64,000 nucleotides of DNA from Cephalopachus bancanus (taxonomy: Eukaryota > Chordata > Mammalia > Primates > Tarsiidae), in NCBI GenBank assembly GCA_027257055.1, contig JAPVLO010000404.1:806001-870000 (forward strand), in the 5' to 3' direction. The notes beneath the pieces were generated by a model, which saw only the letters and a program-made list of their open reading frames with translations, searched no databases and was not told the origin of the DNA. The position numbers were made by a program, and so were the translations under genes. Position 1 is the stretch's first letter, and each line of letters opens with the position of its first letter. Of this stretch, positions 22,072-33,739 are shown one piece after another.

Positions 22072-25050
22072 TTAGAATCTTTTTTTATATGAGAAAATAT
22101 ATCCAGGTTTTAAGTAGCTGTGAGGGTTATTTGACTGCAAGTTCCAAGAAATTAATTTGCATTTTTGAAATATAGCTTGATGGCAAGTCAAGCTTTGCAT
22201 CTACTTGGAGATATTTTATATTCTTGGAGAAATATGACCATTGATGTTGATTAAATGTTGTACACAGCAACTGGAAGTTTAAGTGTTAAGTAGTAACGGT
22301 TAGACTTCATTTTATTTCTTTTTTTTTCTTTTTCTCTCATCCAAATGTTGTGGCCCCTCTTTCCAATTTGAATATACTGTTTTCTTCTTTTGTGCCTATA
22401 TCTTCTAGTTAGCAAATCAGATTTAATATTGGCTGTCAAAGAATTTAACAGCTTAGAGATTTTGTTAACAGAATGACAGAGAATTTACCAAACGGCAAGG
22501 GACCCTTCTTGTGGCCCTTGTTTTGTTTGCCAAGTGACATCTTAACAGGATAGATAAGAGACAGAAGATGCAGTTTGTCTTAAATTCTTGTCTGGATAAT
22601 TGATGCTCCTGCCATCATAATGTTGTAACTGTGGTCTCTTAGTATTGCAGAGTGACCTATAGAAAAAAGATACCAGTATCCTCCAGAAAAGGGAGTCAGG
22701 TTCCAGATCTCATGATGGCCATGAATAGCATGACATTAGACGATGCGGCATCTCCAGCCTGACCCAGTACTTTAACAAATGACCCTGTCTTTGTATACTA
22801 TAGCCACACATCCATTGTTTATTGATCCTCATTCTGTAATAGACCATTATCAAGAGACATGGCAAGAGGGAGCCTTTGCCTCCACTTCAGAGATGTTTGT
22901 ATTTGGCAGTATGTGAATTCTTATTTTTTTCTTTGGAATTGTTAAAGTTTTATTATATACTCTACTGCCACACTTGGCATTTAAGTATTCAACCTCAGAT
23001 ATTTGTGTGTTGTCTTTTGGTACCCAGAATTTCTCAGACTGGCATCCGTGGGTCCTCTGGATCTTTGAGAACTTATTTTTGGTTCTCCATGAATATAATA
23101 AGAATGTTTAGGTTTTCTATTTGCTGATACAAAATAATGGATGCAAGATATTCTGGGTTACATAGATGTCCATTTTGCATGAGTTTCTATTTATATCGGA
23201 CAAAAGTGAAGGTCAACTGACATTGCAATAACTAATGCAGGATTTAGCCTTAGTTTGAATTGAGAGGACAGTTGGGAGAATTGAATCATCACAGGACTCT
23301 GGTACAAGGATGTGAAATACACAAGAATATGCACATACCACATTTACCTCTCAGGTGATTGAATAGATCTCATCTTTGCATAAATTGTATTTCTTTCATT
23401 TTAGTTTTGCAATGTAATGAAGATATTTTAATAAACAGTATTTCAAAATGTGAATTGTATTTTGGGGCACAAATACGTTGATTGTCACATAAAGATGACC
23501 AACTGTATGTCAAAAAGCACTTGTTGCTAAAACAGGAAAATAATGAAAATCAATCAATAGCTGATATATGCTCAAAACAACAATAATTAAGCCAACAGTA
23601 ACTGACATACAATGTATAAATACTGTAGATAAATATAGCTTTCCACTAGGAAGCTTACTGTTGGCAACTCAGTTTTAGAAAAACATTATATATCATATTC
23701 AGTTAATGAAATTAAGTTGATTGCTTGTTAGGAAATGTCTCTGCTCTGTTATTTTCCTATGGAGAGCTACACATTAGGAAAACACTTCTGACATCTTGCC
23801 ACACCTCTTATTCTTATCCATGGAGGACGAGTGAATTACATGGTTGGAGAATGATAACCAATGGCTTATCCTTTTTGATCGGGCAGAGCTGATCTGTTGA
23901 ACTATTGTAGGTATTATGGATCCAGTCTCTCCCTCAGACCTCTTTCTCCCTCCTGTCCATTTCTACTCTCTATTTTTGACCAGTACAAAATAGTGACACT
24001 TTGTGAATTGTGGCTTCTCTGTAGACCCAAACTTTCTACAGGTAGGCTGTCCCAAGGCTTGGCCTTGGAAAGGTTAAGGCAGGCCATGCTTATTTTCATA
24101 CTAAGCCATGTTCTTCAACAGCTTTATTGGCATGAAAGATACTAACTTGATCTCTACTTGTCCATCTCCCTACTTGTCTGTCTCTTTCTCTTGATTGATT
24201 CTAATCTTGGCAGAGGGAAAGACTGGTCATTATTGAGCTCCAACAGTTTTCATTTATTTTGTAAATTTGCTTTAACTTTTCTGTTTATATGAGAGCTGTA
24301 GAGAAATAATTTCATTTATTTTTATGTTGCATGAATGTAAGTAAAATTATAATAAAAACAATTTAAGCCAACCCCTCAAATCCCTTTTTCTTTAATATGC
24401 ATTCATATGTCACTTGGAGGAAACTGAGGTAGGAGAACTGTCACTAATGTAGTCAAACTCGTCAAAAGAAAAACTGCAGCAATTTCTCTGGAAACTTTAA
24501 AAATTGAAATCAATTTTAAGAAATATTTTAAAAATATGGTGGTAATGATAAGTAGCTTTTGAATCTCCCTGCATTCACCATAAAACAACAACAAAAAAGC
24601 AACTGGGATAGCAAGGCTCAAAACCTATAGGTATTATCTATAAAAAAATCAGCTTCAAGGTATTGAATTCTGAAATTCGGCCAAGTTGTGTAAAACCTTG
24701 AGAAGATGCATATCATAGCAACCTCTAGATACAGCCACCCATTTCCTGGAAATACAACAGGGGAACATGGTAAACCCCACTATGGGAATACAGACAGCAT
24801 ATTCTCATCTACAGGAAAAAACCCTCCTGAAGAACCTATATCTTCAACAAATAGCTGAGAAAGTAAAAAAAGGGTAAAGAGACATCAGTGGCACATTGGC
24901 TGCATTGTATGGCTCATATTTGGATCTTGACTCAAATTATATAAATTATTTAAAAAATTTAGAAGATATAAATATAATTGAGTTATTATATGAAGACATT
25001 ATTATTAATTAAAGATTTTTGGGTGTGATAATGGTATTGTGATTTTTTTT
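22072..25050. other. Long unique AT-rich interval, nothing recognised
   Basis: Nearly 3 kb without Alu, L1 or L2 that I can name, which is unusual for this window. Open frames (up to 83 codons) lack domains and splice context. If there is a conserved regulatory element here, the sequence alone does not reveal it. Confidence 0.55.
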
Positions 25051-25073
25051 AAAAAAGAATTTCTGCCTTTTAG

Positions 25074-26288
25074 CAAATAGTGCTGGGAAAACTGACTGAC
25101 CACATGATTGGACCCCTTACCTAGTACCAAATACAAAAATCAACTCAAAATGGATTAATCTATAAGAATCCTTGAAGAAAACATAGGAAACACCCTTCTG
25201 GACATTGGAGTGAGTGGGCAATTAATTTGTGACCAACTCCCCTAAAGCAAATGCAACAAAAGCTAAAACAGACAGGTGGGACCTCATCAAACTGAAAAGT
25301 TTTTGCACAGCAAAACAAACCATCAAGAAAGTAAAGTGACAACCCACAGAATGGGAAAAAATTGCAAATTATGCATCTGACAAAGGCTTAACATTCAGGA
25401 TCTACAGGGAACTCAAACAAAGTGAAAGGAGAAAAGCATCCCCATTAAAAAGTGGGCAAAGGACGTGAAAACACTTCTCAAAAGATGACATACAAGCAAC
25501 CAACAGACACATGAAAAAGTTCTCAGGCTCACTAACTATCAGAGAAATGCAAATTAAAACTACAATGAACTATCACCTAACTCCGGTAAGGATGGCCATC
25601 GTTAATAAGTCGAAAAACAACAGGTGCTAATGAGGCCGCGGAGAAAAGGCAACACTGTTGCCTTGATTGTAAGCTAGTTCAACCTCTATGGAAAGCAATG
25701 TGGCAATTTCTAAAAGAACTAAAAATTGACCTTCCATGCAATCCAGCAAGCCCTCCCTTTGGGAATCTATCCAGAGGAACATAAATCTACAAAAAAGACA
25801 ACTGCACGCGCATGTTTATTGTTGCACTGTTCACAATAGCAAAAACACAGAAACAATGCTATTGCCCATTGAAAGTGGACTGGATAAGGAAAATTTGGTA
25901 CAAATGTATGACAAAGTATTTTGCAGACATAAGGAAGAACAAAATCATGACCTTTGCAGCAACTTGGATGAAGTTGGAGACCATCATACTAAGTGAACTA
26001 CCACAGAAATAAAGAACTGAATACCGTATGTTCTCACTCATAAGTGACCCCAAACACTAGTCACATTAGCACAAGGGTGGGACTGGCAGTTGCTGGCCAT
26101 TATTAGAGGAGGGAAGGAGAAAAAAAAGGAGGAGCACACATGATAACACAATGGGCACCTGGTCTACTACCTGAGGATGAGGACCAGCTAGAAGTCCAAA
26201 CTTTACTTCCCTGCAGCCTCCTTACATAATAAACCCTCATTTCTACCCCTCAACTCTATAATAAATAAATAAATTAATTAAAAAATGG
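25074..26288 (+). mobile_element. LINE-1, 5'-truncated, with clear TSD
   Basis: Starts in ORF2 at CAAATAGTGCTGGGAAAACT and runs through the ORF2 C-terminus, including GTGGACTGGATAAGGAAAAT. The 3' UTR has GACCAGCTAGAAGTCCAAAC, followed by an AATAAATAAATT tail. A TSD of up to 23 bp with core AAGAATTTCTGCCTTTTAG lies at 25051-25073 and 26289-26311, identical in both copies. The perfect TSD implies a fairly recent insertion, although ORF2 has stops. Confidence 0.96.
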
Positions 26289-26412
26289 AAAAAAGAATTT
26301 CTGCCTTTTAGAAATGCATAATAAAATATTGACATGTTAACTATAAACTAATATGATATTTGGAAAGGAAGATATAAAATGAGATACAGATGGAGTAAGA
26401 CTGACCATGAGT

Positions 26413-26704
26413 AGCTGGGCTCGGTGGCTCAACCTGTAATCCCACGCCTTTGGGAGGCTGAGGTGAGTGGATTGCTGAGCCCGTGGGCTCGAGACCCGCC
26501 TTGGCAGGCGAGACCTCATCTCTACAATAAATCAAAAAATTAGCCGGGCGCGGTAGCGCATGCCTGTAATTCCGGCTACTCGGAAGGCTGAGGCGGAAGG
26601 ATCGCCGGAGCCCAGCGGGTCGAGGCTGCGGTGACCGGGAGCGGCCACTGCACTCCAGTCTGGGCGACAGAGTGAGACTCCAACTCAAAAAAAAAAAAAA
26701 AGGT
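26413..26704 (+). mobile_element. Alu SINE, young, full length
   Basis: Sense dimer starting AGCTGGGCTCGGTGGCTCA with linker ACAATAAATCAAAAAATTAG, right arm GGTCGAGGCTGCGGTGACC, and end GAGTGAGACTCCAACTC followed by an A-tail. TSD TG(A/T)CCATGAGT lies at 26402-26412 and 26705-26715. It is a good reference copy for the window's diagnostic Alu subfamily. Confidence 0.97.
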
Positions 26705-26905
26705 TGTCCATGAGTTAATAAACATTGAAGCTGGATAATTGAGGTACATTATAATATTCCCTTTCTGTGGAGTATGTTTGAAATTTCCTCTAATAATTTA
26801 TAAAAATTCATTTAGAGCACAAACGGGAATTTAAATAAAACCTTAAGGACTCCATGTGTTACTGGACTTTAGAGAAGTGTTTCCATAGGTCAAAGAAAAA
26901 GAAGG

Positions 26906-26960
26906 CCCAGATATCCAGTAAATATATTTTAAAATCCCAGATATCCAGTAAATATATTTC
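26906..26960 (+). repeat. Tandem duplication, 30-bp unit
   Basis: CCCAGATATCCAGTAAATAT plus ATTT occurs at 26906 and again at 26936, exactly 30 bases apart and identical over the shared 24-25 bases. Confidence 0.95.
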
Positions 26961-28125
26961 CAATATTGTTCAAATATTAGAACTCTCCTGGCAATCCAGA
27001 GTAGCAGGTAAATACAAAGTCATTTCTTTTTAGCTTTGGAATGTATTTCTATTCTTGCAGTTAAAAAGTCTTATCTGTTAGATCGGCAGTTCTCCAGCCA
27101 TTTATCAAACCATGGCTTCCCAACGTGTATGCTGAGAATGACTGACCTTAATCCTTGTTCAAACTGGGGTATCTGAATGCTTGGACTAAGACTTCATTCT
27201 CTAGCTGTATGCAACCTTGTCTATGTTCTCCTAATATACTATACAGATATATATTGTCATTTTTTATACATGTCCTGTCCTAAAAATATTTGGGAAGCAT
27301 GGGACTATGCCATAAATCTGGCTTTGATTCCCTATACTCAAGAATTATTCGGTGTGCCTGACTTTATTGTGCAAAGATGGTCAGTGTCTTTTCTCAACAG
27401 AAATACTTCAAAGAGAAGCAGATGTCAGTCTGTAAACCAACATGTATTTATTGGTTTCCAAGACACAGGGGGGAGGGAGAACACATACAGTGTCTTGCCA
27501 TCTGCTTTCTAAAAATCCCTTTATTTCTCCACTGATTCTGATGTTACAAAATCACTAGTGCACTCTATGGTGATTTGATAAACATTGAATGAGTAGATAA
27601 CAAATGTCTGACTCAGAGTTGTATTCTAGAGATAAAGAGGTGAATATGTGAGACATGGGTCTTGCTCTCCTGCTCTCTTCTTAGTTCTCAGTCTCTTTGT
27701 CCTCACTGCTAATTTGGACACTGGTGACCTCTCTTTTATATAAACTATAACTCTTAAGTTTCCAGATGGCTCCCCAGACTCTCTTTGCCTCAAACTTATT
27801 CCGTCTTTCTAAAAATTCATTGACTGATGCCTCTGATGAAATACTATTTAACAATAGTTGAGCATCTTGCTGCGTTCCTGGCTCTGGGAACCCAGCTCTC
27901 CAGAGAGTCAGAGATTGTTAAACACTGTGACAATACACAAATGTCCAATGAATACAGATAGTTCTGAAGAACATTGCCTAGTAGCTAAGGAGACTTCATA
28001 GAACCTGTGCGAATTATCCTGTGTTTCATAGGATGGCATATAGAATTGAGTTAACATTTAATTTCTACTGTTTCTCCCTCCTCCTCATATCTGGGATTAG
28101 CTATAGAGCATTCACTGATTTATTC
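26961..28125. other. Mostly unique sequence; possible old L2/L3 debris
   Basis: No confident element. The section 27840-28020 has a weak resemblance to antisense L2, but I would not assign it. No exon-like ORF. Confidence 0.5.
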
Positions 28126-28265
28126 ACTCACTGAACAAATATTTATCAAGCACCTGCTGTATGACAGGGACTCTGCTAGGCACTGATTCAGCAGGTGAAT
28201 GGTCACCAAGACAGCAAAGAGACACTTGGGGAATACAGATAATCGGAAGCAAGGATAGAAAATGT
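28126..28265 (-). mobile_element. L2 3' end, antisense
   Basis: TTATTCACTCACTGAACAAA, ATATTTATCAAGCACCTGCT, GTATGACAGGGACTCTGCTA and GGCACTGATTCAGCAG follow the reverse complement of the L2 terminus. Confidence 0.85.
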
Positions 28266-28473
28266 ACAGGGTCAGAACTTCACAGATCAAGTCCAGATAG
28301 AGGATGAAAAACCCGGTCTGATTCTTGGAAGATGTTGTATCTTCAGGAATTTGGGATAGGAATATAATCAGGAAACTTTGGAAGTACAGTCATATAATGC
28401 AGTTAAATCATTTTCCATTTCAGGTAAAATCGGCACCATTTACACAGGTTTGCATTCCAAATATGTTGTCTGT

Positions 28474-28622
28474 TTTCTTGGGCAAAGTTTCCATTCTGTG
28501 CCCTTGTTTCTGTATTTGTTAAATGAAAAAGGGGCAGCTACCCTACAAGTTCTTGGGAGTATTAAATACCATTTATGTTACCTAAGAGTTCTTATCACCA
28601 GAAGGTACTAGATAAATATAAT
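28474..28622 (+). mobile_element. MIR SINE
   Basis: TTCTTGGGCAAAGTTTCCAT, TGTGCCCTTGTTTCTGTATT, TGTTAAATGAAAAAGGGGCA, then a 3' section ending AGGTACTAGATAAATA. The order and spacing match MIR. Confidence 0.8.
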
Positions 28623-28640
28623 TGTTTAAGTTTTGGGATT

Positions 28641-28943
28641 CTTTTCTTTTATTTTCTTTTTTGAGTTGGAGTCTCTCTCTGTCATCCAGGCTGGAGTGCA
28701 GAGGCACAGTCACGGCTCAACGCAACCTTGACCTCCTGGGCTCAGGCAATCCTTTCATCTCAGCCTCCCAAGTAGTTGGGAGTGCAGGCATCTGCCACCA
28801 TGTGTGAATAATTTTTTGAGCTTTTGTAGTGATGAGGTCTCGCTATGATGCCCAGGCTGTTCTTGAACTCCTGGGCTCAAGTGGTCCACCATTGGTCTCT
28901 CAAAGTACTGGGATTACAAGTGTGAGCCATTGCACCTGGACAA
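28641..28943 (-). mobile_element. Alu SINE, old (AluJ-like), antisense
   Basis: Dimeric Alu with older-type bases (GACCTCCTGGGCTCAGGCAA, TTGAACTCCTGGGCTCAAG), unlike the young copies in the window. TSD TTTTGGGATT lies at 28631-28640 and 28944-28953. Confidence 0.94.
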
Positions 28944-29002
28944 TTTTGGGATTTTGAACTAATGTTGGTTGCAACATTTCCCGACAGTATGAAACAGCAT
29001 GG

Positions 29003-29004
<2 letters not shown>

Positions 29005-29052
<48 letters not shown>

Positions 29053-29090
29053 TGTGTGTCTGTGTGTGTCTGTTTGGGGGGGGTGTGTGT
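29005..29090 (+). repeat. (GT)n microsatellite
   Basis: About 23 GT units, then imperfect TCTGTGTG units and a G8 run. A 97-codon frame reading through it is an artefact. Confidence 0.98.
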
Positions 29091-30020
29091 AATCACAAAA
29101 GGTGCAGTTTACAGAATGTCACAGAAAGAATTAATTTGTGAGCTACTTATAGTGATCAATCATTATCATCGATTTAAGTATCAGTTGTCAGTTCCCAATG
29201 ACAAGAATTGCAGTCAGGAGTGTTGGAATTCTGCTCTGCTTTTCCGAGAGGGAGGCTGGATGGTTTCTGCACATTTGTCAATAACTGAGTAAAATTGACT
29301 CCTTTCAAGTTGTGAGTTGATCCATATATTGTTTATTTTTCTTAATTTCCAGTCACCAAAGTGCTGGAAACCTCCACCTATTACTTGCCTATATAACATT
29401 GTTTAAAATGTATACTTTTGTATCTTTTAGTAGGAAATATAATTTTTCAGTTTATTTTAGCTTCTAACTTGAGATTTTTTCATCAGCTCACGAAAGTGTT
29501 CCCATGAGGCAATTAGAGCCTTTAGTCGTTATCACAGTGACTTTGATGGCTTTCATTAAAGACGGTGAAAATGTGAGTGTGCTGTGGGGAGGATCTGAGA
29601 ACTAAGACAGCTCACATATGTCAGAAGATTAATTTTAAAATAGATTTTTTCCCCATTCAATGCTCAATTACTTTCTCTATTTTTACAGTGTCTTGTTAAG
29701 ATTTAAAATATCCAAGAGATTTTTGACCAGATAGCATTGTTTTCCAAGAGGGTTGACTCGTGCATTTATATTCTTCTCCAGGCTGAATAAATTGCAGAGC
29801 TAGACTGAGAAATGTGTGAAAGGTTTGCATCTCCTAATCATGTCTCATAACTAACATATTCATGCTTTTAAATGTTATTTTGTCTTAAAATCATGTCCTG
29901 AATGCTCACAATATGCCTCCTATTCCTTATTGAGCATAAGGTATGTCATTTCTTCAGTCTTCCATTAACTCCCTCACTTCCTTTCCACCAGCTCCCCAAA
30001 AGACAAACATTTTTCCACAT
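29091..30020. other. Unique sequence, nothing recognised
   Basis: No repeat is confidently visible and there is no exon-like ORF. Confidence 0.55.
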
Positions 30021-30024
30021 ATAC

Positions 30025-31182
30025 AAAAGGTACCTCATAATCAATTAAAGATTTAAATGTCAGACCTGAAACCATAAAAATCCTAGAGGAAAACTTAGGA
30101 AAACTCTTCTGGACATCAGCCTAGACAAAGAATTTATGGCTAAAACCCCAAAAGCAAATGCAACAAGCACAAAAATAATAAGTGGGACTTAATTAAACTA
30201 ATGAGAGTATGCACAGCAAAAGAAATAATCAAAAGAGCGAATAGGAAGCCCACAGAATGGGAGAAGATATTTTCAAACTATACATCTGAAAAAGGACTAC
30301 TATCCTGAGTCTACAAAGAACTCAAACAAATCAGCAAGAAAAAACCAAATAACTCTATTTAAAAATGGGCAAATGACATGAATAGATATCTCTCTCAAAA
30401 AAAAGATAAACAATGACCAAACGACATATCAAAAAATGTTTAACATCAATAATCATCAGAGAAACGCAAGTCAAAATCACAATAAGATATCACCTTACAC
30501 CAGTCAGAATGTTCATCTTTAAAAAATGAAAAAAAAAAAACAAAACAAGATTCTGGTGTGGTTGCAGAGAAAAGGTAATGCTTATACACTGTTGGTGGGA
30601 ATGCAAATTAGTACAACCTCTATGGAAATTAGTATGGAGATTTCTCAAAGAAATAAAAGTAGATCTGTCATTTGATCCAGCAATCTCACTACTAGGTATC
30701 TATGCAAAGGACGAGAGGTCATTATATAAAAAAGACACTTGCACTTGCATGTTCATTACAGCACAATTCCCAATCACAAAGATGTGGAATCATCCTAAAT
30801 GTTCATCAACTGATCAGTGGATAATGAAAATGTGGTATATGTACACTACATAATATCATTCAGCTATCAAAAAGAATGAAAAAATGTATTTTGCAGCGAC
30901 TTGAATGGAATTGGAGACAATCATCCTAAGTGAACTAGCACAGGAATAGAAAACCAAACACCACATGTTCTCACTTATAAGCATGTGCTAAAACAAGGAT
31001 CCACAAAGATATCAAGATGGTATAATGACTCAGAAAGAGGGGAAGGGATGGAGGGACAAAATATCACCTATTGGGTATGCAATGTACACAGATGGGTTGG
31101 AGGGTACACTTAAAACCCAGACCAAAAACTATTTGTACACCCTAAAGCTGCTGAAGTAAAAAAAAAAAAAAAAAAAAAAAAA
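30025..31182 (+). mobile_element. LINE-1, 5'-truncated, primate-type 3' end
   Basis: ORF2 C-terminal sequence (TAGAGGAAAACTTAGGAAAA, CACAGAATGGGAGAAGATAT, ACTGTTGGTGGGAATGCAAA), a 3' UTR ending TTGTACACCCTAAAGCTGCT, and a 26-base A-tail (31157-31182). Its 3' UTR differs from the L1s at 11745 and 25074, so it belongs to a different, probably older lineage. Frames are broken. Confidence 0.93.
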
Positions 31183-32350
31183 CAAAACTAACTAAACTAA
31201 AAATTTAAGGAGTATAAGGGTTAAAAATTGCTTTCTCTTAAGAAACATAAAATTATTCAGATCTTATTCTATTTCACTTAAAAAATGAAATAAAAACAAA
31301 TGAACACATTTCCATCTGGGTGCATAGATGACACTCCTCAGTAAAAAGTTTTTGAGACTAATGAGATAATAACCAAAAATAGTTACAGTATACAAATTCA
31401 TCTTTCAAATAACTAATAAAGATTTTTAGTGAAAGAAAGGGAGACATTTTTCCCGTGCATATCAGACTATGTAAGTGAATTATCAGCAATAAGACAGATA
31501 TCTTATTATCACCAAAAGAATGTGACTAAGCCTATCCTTGCTTAATTTAGCACCATATAAGATCATCAGAGAGCATAGTAAAGATAGTAATATGTTGTGA
31601 CTTAAGTAGGTCCAGCTACTGGTAATTTCAATGTTCTAAAAGCCAGGAAGGTAAAATTGGAGTATCTGGGTCAAGAGAGTTCGGCACATCAAATTAGAGA
31701 TGCCACAATTAGAGGAAGGATCACGATGCAAGACTGATGTCCAAGGGCAGCACTCCATCCCTGGGGCATGATCAACACAGGGGTCCTGGGAACAATGTTT
31801 AGACCCATCACCAGGAGGTGATGACAGGGAACCAGTTAGAAGAACCGAGGGTCAAGATAGAGATTTGCTTGCTCCAAGGACAAAGTAGAAGTTTGACTAT
31901 TAGAGTCCTAGAGTCAGAACCTTCAAATGGCAGCTGAATTTGATCTCTTTAAAGTATACTTTAAGTCTCTCCATGACGAAGGTCAGACTTGATCCTAGAC
32001 CTGGCATGCTGGACCAGGGCTTGCAAATGAGAGTTAGATATACATTTTCCCCATTTGTGTTTCGTTCCCTGGTGAAACACAGTTACTCTTTGATCTAATC
32101 TAAATTGGTCGGTTAGCTTTTTGTTTGTTTGTTTGTTTTTAACAAACAAAATGGATACTTTTATTAACACTAGATCACAACATATGTTCGTGTGCACAAA
32201 CCCTGAGACAACACAAAGTGAATGGAGAATCTAAAGCTTATTTCTTTGTAATACTTCTGTAATTTTACTTTAAATAACAAAGTCTAGTCTGAAGTTTTTA
32301 TTGATAGTCTTTATCAGTTTAAAAAGATTGCTTTTTATTCCTAGATTCCA
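31183..32350. other. Unique sequence with a small T/G-rich hairpin
   Basis: No element is confidently assigned. At 32119-32151 a (TTTG)n run is followed by AACAAACAAA, so the strand can fold on itself. The ORF at 31961-32197 has no recognisable domain. Confidence 0.55.
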
Positions 32351-32364
32351 ATAGCTTTTAAATT

Positions 32365-32519
32365 AATTATTATTTTTATTATAAAGATGTGGGGTACAAT
32401 TCAGGATTAGGCATACAAATGTTCATTATGCAGGTACCCTTGTTGATGAAGTATGCCCCTCCCTCCCCTAGCAGTTTCCCTCAACTACCAATCCCACCCC
32501 CCTCCCCTGACAGTTTCTC
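32365..32519 (-). mobile_element. LINE-1 3'-UTR stub (155 bp) with TSD
   Basis: Contains AAGATGTGGGGTACAATTCA and CAGGTACCCTTGTTGATGAA, matching the 3' UTR of L1 'B'. TSD ATAG(C/T)TTTTAAATT lies at 32351-32364 and 32520-32533. An extremely short 5' truncation. Confidence 0.93.
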
Positions 32520-32760
32520 ATAGTTTTTAAATTGTATTTGGATATTGAATTTTATCATATGATTCTGAGATTGTCTGTTAGTTTAGCTGTTAACTTATGT
32601 ACAACATGGTGATTAAAGGTAAAAGTTCTGAATTACCTGCATGATTGAAGCCCCACAAAAGAATTCGGTGTAAAAAGGAAAAGGAAGGCCTGGTCTACCC
32701 AGATCTTATTTGTCTTATGACAAGATGAAGTGCAGTGTTTTGAGAGGTAGAGGGGAGGAG

Positions 32761-32808
32761 AGAACATGGAATTAAGAGACGGGTGTGAGAAGAACATGGA
32801 ATTAAGAG
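32761..32808 (+). repeat. Tandem duplication, 30-bp period
   Basis: AGAACATGGAATTAAGAG occurs at 32761 and 32791 with a 12-base spacer, so two copies lie at exactly 30-base spacing. Confidence 0.95.
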
Positions 32809-32811
32809 GAG

Positions 32812-32924
32812 GCAAGATCTTGCTGTGTTGTCTGGCCTGGTCTTAGATTGCTGGGCTCAGGCAGTTCTCCTGCCTTGGCCTCCCAACGTGCTGGAATTAC
32901 AGGCATGAACCACCGCACCCAGCT
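32812..32924 (-). mobile_element. Alu fragment (one arm), antisense
   Basis: GCAAGATCTTGCTGTGTTGT through CTCCCAACGTGCTGGAATTA and CAGGCATGAACCACCGCACC, i.e. the left-arm half only. No TSD was seen. Confidence 0.85.
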
Positions 32925-32989
32925 GTCTGCTTTTTCAGTGTGGGGAATGTGTCTACCTCATTACTTCATCAGGTGCAGTTAGCAATAAT

Positions 32990-33720
32990 TGAAACTGTGT
33001 AATAGTCCATTGTGGATATATACCACAGGTCCCACCCAGACTTCTAGGAAGACAGCACCTGAGAATACAGACTTCGGAACTCAAACAATGAAGAGCCTCC
33101 AGAACAACTGGTCTCAAACCACAAACCCAGATATCAAGATATTAATTGAGAGAATGAATAGAAATGAGGAGGGACAAGAGGAAAGAATGAAAGAGTTGAT
33201 AACTGAGATGATGGCAATAAACAATATGGTAAACGAAATAAATAACAAACTGACAAGCATGGAAAGCAGAATTAACCAAGCAGAAGAAAGAATCTCAGAG
33301 TTTGAGGACCAAAACATGGAACTAGCCCAAACTGTTAAAAACATGAAAAGAGGCTTAAAAAGACAGAACACTGCCTCCGAGAGATGTGTTAGTATATCAA
33401 GAGGTCAAACCTATGATTACTTAGCATTCCTGAGGCAGGTAGAGGAACAGAGACCACCCTGGAACAAACATTCCATGAAATTATGCAAGAAAACTTCCCC
33501 CATCTCATTAGAGATGTAACCATTCAAATGACATCAAATGAGAAGACCAACTCATAGGCACTTAGTAATTTGCTTTTTTGTTTTTCAATTACAGTCATCC
33601 TAGTGGATATGAAGTGGCATCTCATTGTAATTTTGATTTGTGTTTCCCTAAAGTTAGTTTCTTAATGGTTGTCCTGGAAAGTACAATTAACATCTTAATT
33701 TCTAACCATCTAGTTGAATT
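32990..33720 (-). mobile_element. Old L1M fragments flanking the ORF1 insert, antisense
   Basis: The left piece, about 32996-33028 (AATAGTCCATTGTGGATATA), and the right piece, about 33575-33665 (GTCATCCTAGTGGATATGAA, TGGCATCTCATTGTAATTTT), fit one antisense L1M whose middle is replaced by the ORF1 segment at 33029-33550. T-rich sequence to 33720 may be further L1M. Confidence 0.6.
33029..33550 (+). pseudogene. LINE-1 ORF1 (RNA-binding protein) fragment
   Basis: A broken copy of L1 ORF1, the nucleic-acid chaperone that coats L1 RNA. The enclosing open frame (32989-33519) would give 176 residues. From about residue 35 it shows ORF1 character: a Glu/Lys/Asn-rich coiled coil of roughly 80 residues (IERMNRNEEGQEERMKEL onward, with MESRINQAEERISEFED) ahead of the RRM-like region. 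Around 33440-33470 the frame shifts: the conserved stretch reading as QENFPHLIRD lies in another frame from the coiled coil. The C-terminal half is absent. It is inserted in an older antisense L1M, has no promoter context, and is non-functional as it stands. HAL1 is an alternative source. Confidence 0.8.
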
Positions 33721-33739
33721 AATACCAACTTAGTTTCAA

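Noticed and set aside
28999..29292. 97-codon frame
   Set aside because: The first third is a GT microsatellite read as alternating Val/Cys.
32989..33519. 176-codon frame as a host gene
   Set aside because: The coiled-coil sequence is L1 ORF1, frameshifted and lacking its C-terminal half.
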